A stretch of DNA of 64,000 bases from Cryobacterium gelidum (GCF_004403985.1 NZ_SOHL01000030.1:62296-126295), one strand, 5' to 3'. Shown: positions 1 through 9,793, numbered from the stretch's first letter. Numbers and translations: made by a program. Notes: generated by a model from the sequence alone, not told the origin.

Positions 1-2720
1 TTGAGGATGATGTCGACCGGGGTTCCGTCGGCGAGGAACGGCATGTCCTCGATCGGCAGAATGCGGGAGATGACACCCTTGTTGCCGTGACGGCCGGCGA
101 GCTTGTCGCCCTCGGTGATCTTGCGCTTCTGGGCGATGAACACGACCACGCGCTGGTTGACGCCCGAGCCGAGCTCGTCGTCGCCGTCCTGCGAGTCGAA
201 CACCTTGACACCGATGATGGTGCCGCGCTCACCGTGGGGAACCTTGAGCGAGGTGTCGCGAACTTCGCGGCTCTTCTCGTTGAAGATGGCGCGCAGCAGG
301 CGCTCCTCGGCGGAGAGCTCGGTCTCGCCCTTGGGCGTGACCTTGCCGACGAGGATGTCACCGGGGCGAACCTCGGCTCCGATGCGAATGATGCCACGCT
401 CGTCGAGGTCGGCGAGGAAGTCCGGAGACACGTTGGGAAGGTCGCGAGTGATCTCTTCCTTACCCAGCTTGGTGTCGCGGGCATCCACTTCGTACTCTTC
501 GATGTGAATCGAGGAGAGGGTGTCGTCCTTGACCAGGTTCTGGCTCAGGATGATCGCGTCCTCGAAGTTGTAGCCTTCCCACGGCATGAATGCCACGAGC
601 AGGTTCTTTCCGAGGGCGAGCTCGCCCTGGTCGGTGGCGGGCCCGTCGGCGATAACCTCGCCGGCTTCGATGCGCTCACCGGCGTTGACGATCACGCGGT
701 GGTTGAAGCTCGTGCCCTGGTTGGAGCGCGAGAACTTGCGCAGGTAGTAGTCCTGCGTGCCGCCCTCATCGAGCTGAATGGTGACGACGTCCGCCGACAC
801 CTCGGAGACCACACCGGGCTTCGACGCGGTGAGCACGTCACCGGCGTCGATGGCCGTGTAGACCTCCATGCCGGTTCCGACGAGCGGGCTGTCGCTCAGA
901 AGCAGCGGCACCGCCTGACGCTGCATGTTGGCACCCATGAGCGCGCGGTTTGCATCGTCGTGCTCGAGGAACGGGATGAGGCTGGTCGCGACCGAGACCA
1001 TCTGGCGCGGCGAGACATCCATGTAGCCGATGTCTTCAGCGGGAACGAGGTCGACCTCGCCACCCTTCTTACGAGCCAGCACGCGGGCCTCGGCGAAGTG
1101 CGAGTCCTTGGTGAGCGGCGCGTTGGCCTGGGCGACGATGAAGTCGTCTTCTTCACTCGCGGTGAGGTAGTCGATCGTCTCGGTGACCTTGTTGCCCTGC
1201 ACGCGACGGTACGGCGTCTCGATGAAACCGAACGCATTGATCTGCGCGAACGAGGCAAGCGAACCGATCAGGCCGATGTTCGGGCCTTCCGGGGTCTCGA
1301 TGGGGCACATGCGGCCGTAGTGCGAGGGGTGAACGTCTCGCACCTCGACGCCGGCGCGGTCACGGGACAGACCACCCGGGCCCAGCGCGGACAGGCGACG
1401 CTTGTGCGTCAATCCGGCGAGCGGGTTGTTCTGGTCCATGAACTGCGAGAGCTGCGACGTACCGAAGAATTCCTTGATCGCCGCCACGACGGGGCGCACG
1501 TTGATCAGGGTCTGCGGGGTGATCGCTTCAATGTCCTGCGTGGTCATGCGCTCGCGAACGACGCGCTCCATGCGGGACAGGCCGGTACGAACCTGGTTCT
1601 GGATGAGCTCGCCAACGGCACGGATACGACGGTTACCGAAGTGGTCGATGTCGTCGATGTCGATGTTGATGTCGGTCATCTTGCCGTCGCGCAGACCCTT
1701 GAGGGTGGTCTGGTTGTCGTGCAGGGCGACGAGGTACTTGATGGTGGCCAGGATGTCCTGGAGCGTCAGTACGGAGTCACTCAGCGGCGCTTCGAGGCCG
1801 AGCTTGCGGTTGATCTTGTAACGACCAACCTTGGCCAGGTCGTAGCGCTTGGAGTTGAAGAAGAAGTTGTCGAGGAGCGCACGTGCGGCCTCGGCGGCAA
1901 CCTGCTCGCCAGGACGAAGCTTGCGGTAGATGTCCTTGAGGGCTTCTTCCTTGGTGAGGATGTTGTCCTTCTCGAGGGTGAGCTCGATGGACGCGTAGCC
2001 CTTGAACTCTTCGAGGATCTGCTCGCTGGTGAGGCCGAGGGCCTTCAGGAACACGGTCACGGACTGCTTGCGCTTGCGGTCGATGCGCACGCCAACCTGG
2101 TCGCGCTTGTCGATCTCGAATTCAAGCCAGGCACCACGGCTCGGAATGACGCGGGCGGAGTAGATGTCCTTGTCAGACGTCTTCTCCTGCTCGCGGTTGA
2201 AGTACACACCCGGGGAGCGCACCAGCTGCGACACGACGACACGCTCGGTGCCGTTGATCACGAAGGTGCCCTTGGGCGTCATCAATGGGAAGTCACCCAT
2301 GAACACGGTCTGAGTCTTGATCTCACCGGTGAGGTGGTTCATGAACTCGGCGTTCACATAGAGGGGTGCGGAGTAGGTCTTACCCTTTTCCTTGCACTCG
2401 TCGATGGTGTACTTCTCGGGCTCGAGCTCCGGGTTGGTGAACGACAGCTGCATCGTTTCGCCGAGGTCTTCGATCGGAGAGATCTCCTCGAAGATCTCAT
2501 CGAGCCCGGTGCGATTGGGCATGTCCTGGCGTCCGGCTTTCTGGGCCTCGGCGACGCGAGCCTTCCAGATGTCGTTGCCGACGAGCCAGTCGAAGCTCTC
2601 GGTCTGCAAAGCAAGCAGATCCGGAACGTTCAAGTGGTCGCTGATCTTCGCGAACGACAGACGCTCAGCTGAGCGGCCGTTCTTGGGTGAATTGGTGGTT
2701 GCGTTGCGCGCAGCAGCCAA
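1..2720 (-). CDS. rpoB: RNA polymerase beta subunit (partial, C-terminus outside window)
   Basis: Catalytic beta subunit of RNA polymerase, cut by the left window edge after about 906 codons (the full protein is usually about 1,160 residues). The start is TTG at 2720, eight bases after a GGAGG (2729-2733); the N-terminus reads [20 protein letters not shown] and then [20 protein letters not shown], typical of Microbacteriaceae. The rifampicin-resistance region lies near 1350-1475 and reads [17 protein letters not shown] then [13 protein letters not shown], so the Asp, His and Ser positions most often mutated in resistant strains look wild-type. Very long plus-strand ORFs over this gene are antisense shadows caused by high GC. 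Confidence 0.98.
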   Translation of the reverse strand, partial: MAAARNATTNSPKNGRSAERLSFAKISDHLNVPDLLALQTESFDWLVGNDIWKARVAEAQKAGRQDMPNRTGLDEIFEEISPIEDLGETMQLSFTNPELEPEKYTIDECKEKGKTYSAPLYVNAEFMNHLTGEIKTQTVFMGDFPLMTPKGTFVINGTERVVVSQLVRSPGVYFNREQEKTSDKDIYSARVIPSRGAWLEFEIDKRDQVGVRIDRKRKQSVTVFLKALGLTSEQILEEFKGYASIELTLEKDNILTKEEALKDIYRKLRPGEQVAAEAARALLDNFFFNSKRYDLAKVGRYKINRKLGLEAPLSDSVLTLQDILATIKYLVALHDNQTTLKGLRDGKMTDINIDIDDIDHFGNRRIRAVGELIQNQVRTGLSRMERVVRERMTTQDIEAITPQTLINVRPVVAAIKEFFGTSQLSQFMDQNNPLAGLTHKRRLSALGPGGLSRDRAGVEVRDVHPSHYGRMCPIETPEGPNIGLIGSLASFAQINAFGFIETPYRRVQGNKVTETIDYLTASEEDDFIVAQANAPLTKDSHFAEARVLARKKGGEVDLVPAEDIGYMDVSPRQMVSVATSLIPFLEHDDANRALMGANMQRQAVPLLLSDSPLVGTGMEVYTAIDAGDVLTASKPGVVSEVSADVVTIQLDEGGTQDYYLRKFSRSNQGTSFNHRVIVNAGERIEAGEVIADGPATDQGELALGKNLLVAFMPWEGYNFEDAIILSQNLVKDDTLSSIHIEEYEVDARDTKLGKEEITRDLPNVSPDFLADLDERGIIRIGAEVRPGDILVGKVTPKGETELSAEERLLRAIFNEKSREVRDTSLKVPHGERGTIIGVKVFDSQDGDDELGSGVNQRVVVFIAQKRKITEGDKLAGRHGNKGVISRILPIEDMPFLADGTPVDIIL

Positions 2721-2919
2721 GGAAATAACCTCCGTGGACCCCGTCAGGTCTAGTTACTGTTATTGGTGATGACTCCGCAGACCCTAGGAAAGAAACTCGT
2801 AGGAAATGTGCCTCAAGGTGGCTTGAACACGCAAAGCCGACCGCAATATGAAGGCAAGGTTTGTCTGGGAGCGCAAAGATCAAGTGTATGCCCCCGATCG
2901 CGACGTGTCCACCATTTTC

Positions 2920-2948
2920 TTGCCAATTTGCAAATTCTCAGGTATAAC
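2920..2948 (+). promoter_or_regulatory. Sigma-70-type promoter candidate for the methyltransferase gene
   Basis: A -35 TTGCCA (2920-2925), a 17-base spacer and a -10 TATAAC (2943-2948) form a good match to a housekeeping promoter in the 339-base space upstream of the next gene. An in-frame ATG (2955) lies six bases after the -10, so a leaderless transcript starting there is possible besides the SD-preceded ATG at 3060. No other gene is seen between 2721 and 3059, which also holds the rpoB leader. Confidence 0.5.
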
Positions 2949-3059
2949 CCACCCATGCTCGTTCGCTTCCAGCCAACACACGCGCTTCACGTGCCCGATC
3001 ATCGCCCGCGAACGGGCACTTTTTGCGCTCTCGCGAAGCGGATGGCGCAGACTGGAGAG

Positions 3060-3956
3060 ATGAGTACAGGGCGCAGCGCGAAGAGTGACGTGGCAGACAA
3101 CGCGGGGCACCCTTCGGTCGTCTTGAAGTTGAGTGGACACACTGCGGTGATCGAACCCGACCGATTCACCCCGGGCAGCTTTCAACTCGTGGTCGACGGC
3201 ACTCCGCAATCACACGTGAACATTGACCACCCCGGTGAGTTGTTCTTCGAGTACATCCAACGGATCGGTCATGTGATCGACCTGCTCGGGGAGCCGCACG
3301 AGCCGATCACCGCAGTGCACCTCGGAGCCGGCGCGCTCACGCTGCCCCGCTACGTCGAGGCGACCAGACCGGGATCCCGCCAGCAGGTCGTGGAGATCGA
3401 GAGCGACCTGATCGATCTCGTGCGCGCCGCGCTGCCCTGGGACAAACGCGCCCAGCTGCGCGTGCGCCACGGCGATGCCCGCGAGGTGCTCGGCAAGCTG
3501 CCCGCCGGGCTGCACGGCGCCGTCGACCTCGTCGTGGTCGACATCTTCTCGGGCGCGCGCACCCCCAAGCACGTGACGAGCCGTGAGTTCTTCGCGCTCG
3601 CCGCTCCGCTCTTGTCGCCGCGCGGCGTACTCGCGGTCAACGTTGCGGATGGCCCCGGCCTCGCCTTCGCGCGCGGCCAGGCCGCCACGCTCTCGGCGGT
3701 GTTCGCGCACGTGATCGGATTTGCCGAGACACAGGTGCTCAAGGGCCGCCGCTTCGGCAACATCGTCTTCATCGCCGCGCACACCCCGATCGACCTCAAC
3801 TGGATTCCGCGGCTGCTCGCCAACGGCCCGCACCCGGCGAAGGTGATCGAGGGCACCGAGCTCAAGCAGTTCATGGCCGGTTCACTCGTGGCAACCGACG
3901 AAACCTCCACGCAGTCGCCGCTGCCCGGCCGCACCGTCTTTCAAATCGGTCACTAG
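3060..3956 (+). CDS. Spermidine-synthase-like SAM-dependent methyltransferase family protein
   Basis: A 298-residue Rossmann-fold protein of the spermidine-synthase-like family. The nucleotide-binding core is visible: VHLGAGALTLPRYVEATRPG (motif I), VEIESDLIDLVR (acidic residue at the end of strand 2), GDAREVLGKL and VDLVVVDIFSGARTPKHVT. Actinobacterial members of this size are usually annotated as spermidine synthase or fused-MFS spermidine-synthase-like, but polyamine formation is unproven and no ornithine or SAM decarboxylase gene is nearby. The chosen ATG follows GGAGA by four to five bases. An in-frame ATG at 2955 would add 35 residues, and it sits directly after a promoter. Confidence 0.8.
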   Translation: MSTGRSAKSDVADNAGHPSVVLKLSGHTAVIEPDRFTPGSFQLVVDGTPQSHVNIDHPGELFFEYIQRIGHVIDLLGEPHEPITAVHLGAGALTLPRYVEATRPGSRQQVVEIESDLIDLVRAALPWDKRAQLRVRHGDAREVLGKLPAGLHGAVDLVVVDIFSGARTPKHVTSREFFALAAPLLSPRGVLAVNVADGPGLAFARGQAATLSAVFAHVIGFAETQVLKGRRFGNIVFIAAHTPIDLNWIPRLLANGPHPAKVIEGTELKQFMAGSLVATDETSTQSPLPGRTVFQIGH

Positions 3957-4145
3957 CGGTCTGCGCTGCCAGGTCAAAAGATGCGGGCCGGGTGCGGGAC
4001 AGTACCGGCGTTGCGCCTGGCCCGCCGGGTTTCCGCACCTCGCCACGGGAGCCGCTGCGGCCGGATGCCTGCCGGCGGCGGTACTCTGGGGGGACCCGTC
4101 TACCCCCTGCGGCCGCGTCCGCCCTCGTCACTACAGGAACACACC

Positions 4146-4673
4146 GTGAGTTTCATCATCGGTTACGACCCCATCACCCTGCGCGAAAAAGTCGACCTTC
4201 TGGCCGCTGGCGCGCGGCTCACCGAACTTGGCAACCTGCGCAGCCTGGCCGCACTCAATGAGAAGGTCGCTTTGCTGCGCCTGGTCGGTCGGCTCGATGA
4301 AGCCTGGGAGATCGCGAACGAGGCCCTGCGCCAGTCGCGCTTCACCGGCAACCGAGAGCAGGCGGTGGCCAGTCGCATCCGTCGGGCGCAGGTTCTGCAG
4401 TTTCAGGGCAAGCTCGAAGAGGCAGCGAGTGAGCTGACCCACTGCATTCTCGATTCCGAGGTGCACGAGTGGACCCGCCTCGCCGCTTACGCCCGTCAGC
4501 ACCGCGGCAAGGTGTACTTCGACCAGGGCAACCTCGACGGCGCGCTCGCGGACTTCACCGCGGCGGTGTTTCTGCGCGAGAAAGACGACGCCGACGCCGA
4601 CGAACTCGACAGCTCGCTGCTCGCCGTGGCGGTCGTGGAGTCGCACATCGCGGCCCGCAGCCCTCAGGTCTGA
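4146..4673 (+). CDS. Tetratricopeptide-repeat protein
   Basis: A 175-residue cytoplasmic, all-helical protein with TPR-like helix pairs: residues near ALNEKVALLRLVGRLDEAWE, RRAQVLQFQGKLEEAASELT and HRGKVYFDQGNLDGALADF have the A-G-x-Y/F-x-x-A spacing of TPR units. TPRs are protein-binding scaffolds, and the partner is unknown here. GTG at 4146 is chosen because AGGA lies about seven bases upstream and the family-like start SFIIGYDPITLREK follows. It stands alone between the methyltransferase and the sugar dehydrogenase. Confidence 0.75.
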   Translation: MSFIIGYDPITLREKVDLLAAGARLTELGNLRSLAALNEKVALLRLVGRLDEAWEIANEALRQSRFTGNREQAVASRIRRAQVLQFQGKLEEAASELTHCILDSEVHEWTRLAAYARQHRGKVYFDQGNLDGALADFTAAVFLREKDDADADELDSSLLAVAVVESHIAARSPQV

Positions 4674-4680
4674 TTCCCAT

Positions 4681-4720
4681 CGGTGCTGTCGGCTCGGTGC
4701 TGTCAGCTCGGTGCTGGCCG
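4681..4720. repeat. Short tandem repeat, 14-bp unit
   Basis: Two full units (cggtgctgtcggct and cggtgctgtcagct) and a partial third follow each other directly after the TPR gene stop. They fill much of the gap before the next gene. No coding or terminator role is evident. Confidence 0.6.
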
Positions 4721-4770
4721 TCGGGCACGTTCTACGGCATGCTGTGTTCACCACGAAGGCGAGGTAAACG

Positions 4771-5940
4771 GTGATCCATCGGACGCAGGGGCTTCACCGC
4801 GCGGTTGTCACTGCGTCAGCCGCCCTGATGATTCTCGCTCTGGCCGCCTGCAGTGCCGAGGCGCCGCGCGCCGCACCGGCCACCTCGACGCCGGCCACAT
4901 CGACGCCGACCGAACCTGGCACCGGTGAAGGCCCGCTTGCGCCGGTGCATCCGCTCGGCCAACCGGTCGTGATCGCCTCGGGGCTGGCGGCGCCGTGGTC
5001 GATTCTGCGGCTGCCCGACGGCGCCACACTGATCAGCGAACGCGACACGACCCGGGTGCGCGAGTTGCTGCCCGACGGCAGCTTGCGGGAGGCCGGCACG
5101 GTGTCGGCGGCCGAGCCCAACGGTGAGGGCGGGCTGCTCGGCCTGGCTTTTCTGGCCGATACCGCGGCCCCCGGCGGCGCGGGCTGGGTCTACGCCTACT
5201 TCTCCACCGCGACCGACAACCGCATTGAGCGGATGCCGCTAGCCGGCTCCCCCGGCAGCCACGGCCTCGGGGCGCCCGACCCGGTTCTGGATTCGATCCC
5301 ACGAGCCGGTAATCACAACGGCGGTCGCATCGCCTTCGGTCCGGATGGCCTGTTGTACGCCACAGCCGGGGACGCCGGAAACGCCGCCAACGCCCAGAAC
5401 CTCGACGTTCTCGGCGGCAAGATTTTGCGAATGACGCCCACCGGCCAGGTGCCAGCTGACAACCCGTTCGGCACGCTGGTCTACTCGTTCGGGCATCGCA
5501 ACCCGCAGGGGATGGCCTGGGATTCGCGCGGCCAGCTCTGGGCAAGCGAGTTCGGCCAGAACACCTGGGATGAGCTGAACCGCATCGTGCCCGGCGGCAA
5601 TTATGGCTGGCCGCTGGTTGAGGGCCAGGCCGGGGACTCCGCGTATATCGACCCGGAACGGCAGTGGTCGACCGATGAAGCCAGCCCGAGCGGCATCGCC
5701 ATCGTCAATGACACCATTTTCATGGCGAGCCTGCGCGGGCAACGATTGTGGAGCATTCCGATCACGAGCGACTCCTCCACTGCAACCCCCGCGGAGTGGT
5801 TTGTGCACGGGTTCGGTCGGCTGCGCGACGTGGTGTCGGGTCCTGCTGGCACACTGTGGTTTGTGAGCAACAATACGGATGGCCGCGGGTCCCCGGAGGC
5901 CGGCGACGACCGGCTCTTCCAGGTTGCGGTGACACCCTGA
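4771..5940 (+). CDS. PQQ-dependent sugar dehydrogenase-like lipoprotein (GSDH family)
   Basis: A 389-residue lipoprotein. The signal peptide ends in a lipobox (LALAAC, Cys about residue 27), followed by a Thr/Pro/Ala-rich linker and a six-bladed beta-propeller of the glucose/sorbosone dehydrogenase family. Family motifs include GNHNGGRIAFGPDG, FGHRNPQGMAWD and GGNYGWPLVEG. Members oxidise aldose sugars with PQQ outside the membrane; the substrate cannot be told, and PQQ synthesis genes are not in the window. The GTG start has GAGG about six bases upstream. It is followed 61 bases later by the SprT-like gene. Confidence 0.88.
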   Translation: MIHRTQGLHRAVVTASAALMILALAACSAEAPRAAPATSTPATSTPTEPGTGEGPLAPVHPLGQPVVIASGLAAPWSILRLPDGATLISERDTTRVRELLPDGSLREAGTVSAAEPNGEGGLLGLAFLADTAAPGGAGWVYAYFSTATDNRIERMPLAGSPGSHGLGAPDPVLDSIPRAGNHNGGRIAFGPDGLLYATAGDAGNAANAQNLDVLGGKILRMTPTGQVPADNPFGTLVYSFGHRNPQGMAWDSRGQLWASEFGQNTWDELNRIVPGGNYGWPLVEGQAGDSAYIDPERQWSTDEASPSGIAIVNDTIFMASLRGQRLWSIPITSDSSTATPAEWFVHGFGRLRDVVSGPAGTLWFVSNNTDGRGSPEAGDDRLFQVAVTP

Positions 5941-6001
5941 TGATCCAGGCGTCCGATCTCGCCCAGACGCACGTTTGCTGCTCGGGAAGGTTCCTGCCCT
6001 G

Positions 6002-6496
6002 ATGGCCGATCTTGCCCGGGTGCGCCGATGGGCGGATGCGCTCATCGTTCTGCACCTCGACCCCAGCTGGACCTTCGGCTTCGACAACGCCAAGAAGCGG
6101 GCCGGTCTCTGTAATTTCAGCAAGAAACACATCACCGTGTCGCGCTACCTCGCCTCGCGATACGCCGACGACGAGGTGCACCAGATTCTGCTGCACGAGC
6201 TCGCACACGCACTGGTCGGCCCCCGAGCCGGGCACGGCCCGCGCTGGAAGAAAATGGCGAACGACCTCGGCTACGACGGCAAGCGCACCCACGACGGTGA
6301 GATCGCCAACGAGCTTGCGCCCTGGGTGGGTACCTGCCCCGCCGGACACACGCACTTTCGGTATCGGCAACCCACCCGGCCCTTGGCCTGCGGTCTCTGT
6401 GCCCGCCGATTCGACCATGCGAACGCTATCACCTGGCTGCGGCGCGAGATTACGACGGCGATCCGGCGCCGAGCCGCGGCATCCACTGGCCTGTAG
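6002..6496 (+). CDS. SprT-like zinc metalloprotein
   Basis: A 164-residue SprT-like-domain protein. It has the metallopeptidase motif HELAH (QILLHELAHALVGP) with a downstream His in AGHGPRWK. A C-terminal zinc ribbon follows, with Cys in VGTCPAGH and LACGLCARRF. Related eukaryotic Spartan proteins cleave DNA-protein crosslinks; bacterial SprT-like proteins are mostly uncharacterised. ATG 6002 is preferred over an upstream in-frame TTG because GGAAGG lies nine bases before it. Confidence 0.85.
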   Translation: MADLARVRRWADALIVLHLDPSWTFGFDNAKKRAGLCNFSKKHITVSRYLASRYADDEVHQILLHELAHALVGPRAGHGPRWKKMANDLGYDGKRTHDGEIANELAPWVGTCPAGHTHFRYRQPTRPLACGLCARRFDHANAITWLRREITTAIRRRAAASTGL

Positions 6497-6559
6497 CAGC
6501 GCAGTGGAGGTGGTCAGTGCGGGACAGTGCTGCCGGTCCGTGCGGGACAGCGCAGCCAG

Positions 6560-7825
6560 TCAGTGCGTGTCGTAGCGGGCGAGGGCGTCGGCATCCGTGG
6601 CGTGTGTCATGGCGCGGCGGGCGGTGTCGAGGGCGGTCACCGGGTCGCTCTCCGCCACGGCGAGCGCCAGCTGCCGTTCGGCCTCGGCCAGCCGGGTGCG
6701 GGCAGGGGCCTGCACCCGCGCGCGATGCGCGGCCACAAAATCGCGAGTGAGCGTGATCTGGCTGCGGGCGGTGAGCAGCGCCCCGGCCAGGGCGGTGCGC
6801 GCATTGTCCAGCCGCAGCTGCCGGTTGCGTGCCTCAGAACGGATGCTGTCCAGCCCGTTCATGGCCACCTCGAGCAGAACGAGATCCTCGGCGGGGTCGC
6901 TCAGCCGCCCGGGCCCCTGGAGCGACGCCTGCACCGACGCCGCTTCGCTGATGACCTGGTTGAGGTTGGCGCTCGTATCGGATTCTTCGTGACCATCGCG
7001 CAGGGCGCGAGCCTCGGCGAGTTCCGACCCGGCGGCAACCAGTGCCTGTTGCAGGTTGGCGAAGCCGCGATGCAGCTGATCTTCGCCGGTTTCGATCGCA
7101 TCGAGCAGTTGCGCCGCCTGAAACAGTGAGTGCTCGGCGGCCTGTAGCTGCTCACCGACCGGTTCAGCGGATGCCGCCGCCAGGTGTTCGGCTGCCGAAT
7201 CGGCACTTGCCCGAGCTGCTTCGAGCGCCGTGCGGGCGCGGCCCACGTTGCCGCTGATCGGCGCGAGCGCCGACGCGGAATAGCACTGGCCCAGCCGGGT
7301 GAGGGTACTCGCGCCGCCCACGACCCGGTCAGAGACCCGCTCGAGTCGCCGGCGCAGCTCGTCGAGCTGCTGGGGCGCATTGCGCTCGACGCCGCGTTTA
7401 ACCGTGAAGTCGCGGGCCTGGTTGCTCAGCCGGCCGGTCGCGTCATCGGCGAACTGAACGATCTGCAGGTTCCAGCGGGTGCGCTCGGCGGCGCTGTCCG
7501 GCACGGCATCGTCGAGCTTCTGCTGCAGCGCGAAAGCGTCGCTCAGCTGGCGCCGCGAGGTCGCGAGGGCCGTTGCAAACTCCCGCGTCGCGGATTCGCC
7601 GAACTGTGCGATCGCGAAATCGAGCTCGTCGATGGCGTCCTGCACCAGATCGTCGGCACGCACCAGGCTGATATTCGCGCTGCGGTCCAGTTCGGCGGCC
7701 GCGGCGCTCACCTGCCCGAGCCGAGCCCGCGTGCGCCGCCGCGACGCGCCCACCAGCGCCCAGACTCCGGCCAGAACGAGGCCGATAACGATGACCGAGG
7801 GTACCCACCAGAGATCGCCATTCAT
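6560..7825 (-). CDS. Membrane-anchored coiled-coil protein of unknown function
   Basis: A 421-residue protein with one N-terminal transmembrane segment (WWVPSVIVIGLVLAGVWALV, residues 6-25). A long, charged, Ala/Leu/Glu/Gln-rich region follows and is predicted to be almost entirely helical and coiled-coil. It resembles the helical C-terminal part found in actinobacterial TPM-domain proteins, but no TPM domain is present here. No enzyme motif is visible. It may be a cytoplasmic scaffold or membrane-associated structural protein. No clear Shine-Dalgarno precedes ATG 7825. Confidence 0.7.
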   Translation of the reverse strand: MNGDLWWVPSVIVIGLVLAGVWALVGASRRRTRARLGQVSAAAAELDRSANISLVRADDLVQDAIDELDFAIAQFGESATREFATALATSRRQLSDAFALQQKLDDAVPDSAAERTRWNLQIVQFADDATGRLSNQARDFTVKRGVERNAPQQLDELRRRLERVSDRVVGGASTLTRLGQCYSASALAPISGNVGRARTALEAARASADSAAEHLAAASAEPVGEQLQAAEHSLFQAAQLLDAIETGEDQLHRGFANLQQALVAAGSELAEARALRDGHEESDTSANLNQVISEAASVQASLQGPGRLSDPAEDLVLLEVAMNGLDSIRSEARNRQLRLDNARTALAGALLTARSQITLTRDFVAAHRARVQAPARTRLAEAERQLALAVAESDPVTALDTARRAMTHATDADALARYDTH

Positions 7826-7855
7826 ATCGAGGAGTCTAATGAGGGATGCTGGGCA

Positions 7856-8314
7856 CTACCGATCGTCAGCGGAGGGCCGCCGCATCTGCTGCCGGATCAT
7901 CTCAAAGTCGTGCCGCGAGATCTCGAGCACGCCGCGCCGCAGCTGAAACCCCCAGTCGGGGTTGCCGCGGGTCAGCTGCAGCACCGACAGCAGCGGGCGG
8001 ATGCTCGTCGGCCAGGCATCCAGGTCGTAGTCGGCCCGGCGTCGCCAGGGACGAAACTCGTTGCCGGGGTCGCCCACCCGGTAGGCGCAGGCATCCGCGA
8101 TGCGGCCGATCGCGGTGAACTCCCTGAGCGGATCGCCCTCGATGGCTGTCTTGGGCGAGTAGTAGACGATGCCGTCGGCTTCACCCATCTGCGCGATCAC
8201 GTCGCCGGCGCCGCGGTTGGCGCGGGCAATCCCCAGATCGACACCGCGCAGTACATGCTCGCGGTGTACAACGCCGAGCCAGAACCGAATTGCCACATGA
8301 CAGTTGTACTGCAT
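7856..8314 (-). CDS. EVE-domain protein (UPF0310 family)
   Basis: A 152-residue protein matching UPF0310/EVE: RFWLGVVHREHVLRGVDLGI at the start, GDVIAQMGEADGIVYYSPKT in the middle, and the FTAIGRIAD segment. EVE domains have a PUA-like fold and are thought to bind modified bases in RNA or DNA. The start could be ATG 8314 or the GTG six codons later that begins VAIRFWLG. It is divergent from the SRPBCC gene, with only about 25 bases between the two starts. Confidence 0.85.
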   Translation of the reverse strand: MQYNCHVAIRFWLGVVHREHVLRGVDLGIARANRGAGDVIAQMGEADGIVYYSPKTAIEGDPLREFTAIGRIADACAYRVGDPGNEFRPWRRRADYDLDAWPTSIRPLLSVLQLTRGNPDWGFQLRRGVLEISRHDFEMIRQQMRRPSADDR

Positions 8315-8324
8315 GCCACGCTCA

Positions 8325-8337
8325 GACCAAACTGGTC
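8325..8337. promoter_or_regulatory. Small palindrome between divergent EVE and SRPBCC genes
   Basis: GACCA-aac-TGGTC is a perfect 5-bp inverted repeat in the 25-base space between the two divergent starts. It could be an operator serving both promoters, but its short length makes chance possible. Confidence 0.25.
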
Positions 8338-8339
8338 AG

Positions 8340-8891
8340 ATGCGCGTACTGCTGAAAGAAATCCTGGACTGCACACCCGATGCTGCCTGGCACGCCATTC
8401 ACAGCCCCGCCGTGTTTCGCGAGGTGAGTTCGCCGTTCATGGCGGTGGAATCGCTCGAGGCCGGCGGGTTTCCCACCCGTTGGGAGCCCGGCGAACACCC
8501 CGCTGTGTTCACGGCGCTGGGCCTGGTGCCGATGGGAACCCAGATCATTCGGCTCGCCAACGTGACGAACCGGCCCGACGGGGTGCGCATCCTGCGCGAT
8601 ACCGGGCGCGGCGTGTCCGGCGCACTGTCTGCAGTCACACTCTGGGACCACCGCATGGCGATCGCGCCAGACCCGGCCGGCACCGGCAAAACGCTCTACC
8701 GCGACCAGCTTATTTTTCGCGGCCGACCGGCCACGCTCGCGCTCTGGCCCTCGTTCTGGGCATTCTGGCAGTGGCGGATGCTGCGGCTCAAGCGCCTCGC
8801 CCCCACCTGGCAGCACGACGTCGGCGTCGATGACCCGACCTTTGTGCCGCTGTCGCAGCGTGTGGCACCCGCCGAAACCGACGGCGACTAG
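8340..8891 (+). CDS. SRPBCC (START-like) family protein
   Basis: A 183-residue protein whose N-terminus (LLKEILDCTPDAAWHAIHSP) and spacing are typical of SRPBCC hydrophobic-ligand-binding domains; the helix-grip-like tail is followed by WRMLRLKRLAP. It has no catalytic motif and no signal peptide. The ligand is unknown. An in-frame TTG at 8304 would overlap the divergent gene, so ATG 8340 is preferred. Confidence 0.65.
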   Translation: MRVLLKEILDCTPDAAWHAIHSPAVFREVSSPFMAVESLEAGGFPTRWEPGEHPAVFTALGLVPMGTQIIRLANVTNRPDGVRILRDTGRGVSGALSAVTLWDHRMAIAPDPAGTGKTLYRDQLIFRGRPATLALWPSFWAFWQWRMLRLKRLAPTWQHDVGVDDPTFVPLSQRVAPAETDGD

Positions 8892-8980
8892 CGATTCTCC
8901 GGTGCCGGCCGAACAGCCCTCCGGCCCCTGCCACACCTCGATCCGGTGCGCACCGCGCCCGGCGACGGTAGCGTAGCCCC

Positions 8981-9619
8981 ATGAGTTCTTCCCTCGGAGC
9001 CTTACAGATCGCCGACTGGCGCCGTCTTGTGACCGGACTGTACGCGGGGGTGCGCCAGTTGAGCGCGAGCAGCCCGAAAAGCGGGCACGAGTTGTGGCGT
9101 TCCGGGCGGGACGAACTGTTCGCGGGGCATCCGGCGTCACCGTTGTTGCCCGATGACCGTTCGGCCTTCACCGGGCTTCCGATCGCCGCCTACGACCCGG
9201 ACTGGCGCTTCGAGGCTCAGGTGCACCGGGCCGAGCAGCCCCATCGCATGGTCGTGGAGACCGGTACCGATGGCACCGTACCCTTCGATCTGGTCGGGAC
9301 CGTGCGACTGCCCTACCTGGGTGCGCTCGATGTGTGGCGACTCGCAAGCTACGGCGGTGGATTGTTTCTTCCGCTGAAAGATGCCCTGGCCGGCAAGAAC
9401 GATGGAACATACGGCGGCGGACGGTACCTGCTCGACACCATCAAGGGCGCCGACCTCGGCCCGGGCATGGGCGACGACAGCCTCATTCTCGACTTCAACT
9501 TCGCCTACAATCCCTCCTGCGCCTACGACCCGATGTGGGCGTGCCCCCTGCCACAGAGCGGCAACATGATCGACGTCGAGGTGCCCGTCGGTGAGCTGTA
9601 CCACGGCGATCACTCCTAG
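8981..9619 (+). CDS. DUF1684 domain protein
   Basis: A 212-residue protein with the characteristic DUF1684 ending: GGGRYLLDTIKGADLGPG, DFNFAYNPSCAYDPMWACPL and a C-terminal EVPVGEL. The start is preceded by an N-terminal DWRRLVTGLYAGVR segment as in other members. Function is unknown in the family. No signal peptide is visible. Confidence 0.85.
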   Translation: MSSSLGALQIADWRRLVTGLYAGVRQLSASSPKSGHELWRSGRDELFAGHPASPLLPDDRSAFTGLPIAAYDPDWRFEAQVHRAEQPHRMVVETGTDGTVPFDLVGTVRLPYLGALDVWRLASYGGGLFLPLKDALAGKNDGTYGGGRYLLDTIKGADLGPGMGDDSLILDFNFAYNPSCAYDPMWACPLPQSGNMIDVEVPVGELYHGDHS

Positions 9620-9646
9620 GCTCTGCAGCCGATTTGACAGCATCCG

Positions 9647-9793
9647 CTAGAGTAGGAGTACTTGCGAGTGCGTAGTTGCGCTTGCTGCGTCGTAGAACGC
9701 CCTCTTCTTATCGAGGCCACCCACCGGGTCGTCTTGATTTTGCGAATGAACATTCTTACGGCGAACGGATGTGCCCTTCGGCACCTTCGCCAT
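9647..9793 (-). CDS. Small 48-residue protein, function unknown
   Basis: ATG at 9793 is preceded by AGGAGG with about six bases spacing (near 9799-9805), an almost ideal ribosome-binding site. The predicted product begins MAKVPKGTSVRRKNVHSQ and is basic at the N-terminus, acidic in the middle (NQDDPVGG). It is read away from the divergent helicase gene and sits in that gene's long leader. I do not recognise a family. A shifted frame across the same bases also gives a basic peptide, so an old frameshift cannot be excluded. Confidence 0.45.
   Translation of the reverse strand: MAKVPKGTSVRRKNVHSQNQDDPVGGLDKKRAFYDAASATTHSQVLLL

Noticed and set aside
87..2672. An 861-codon open frame on the + strand over rpoB
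   Set aside because: It is the antisense shadow of rpoB; rpoB is clearly conserved on the - strand, and the + strand product has no known family.
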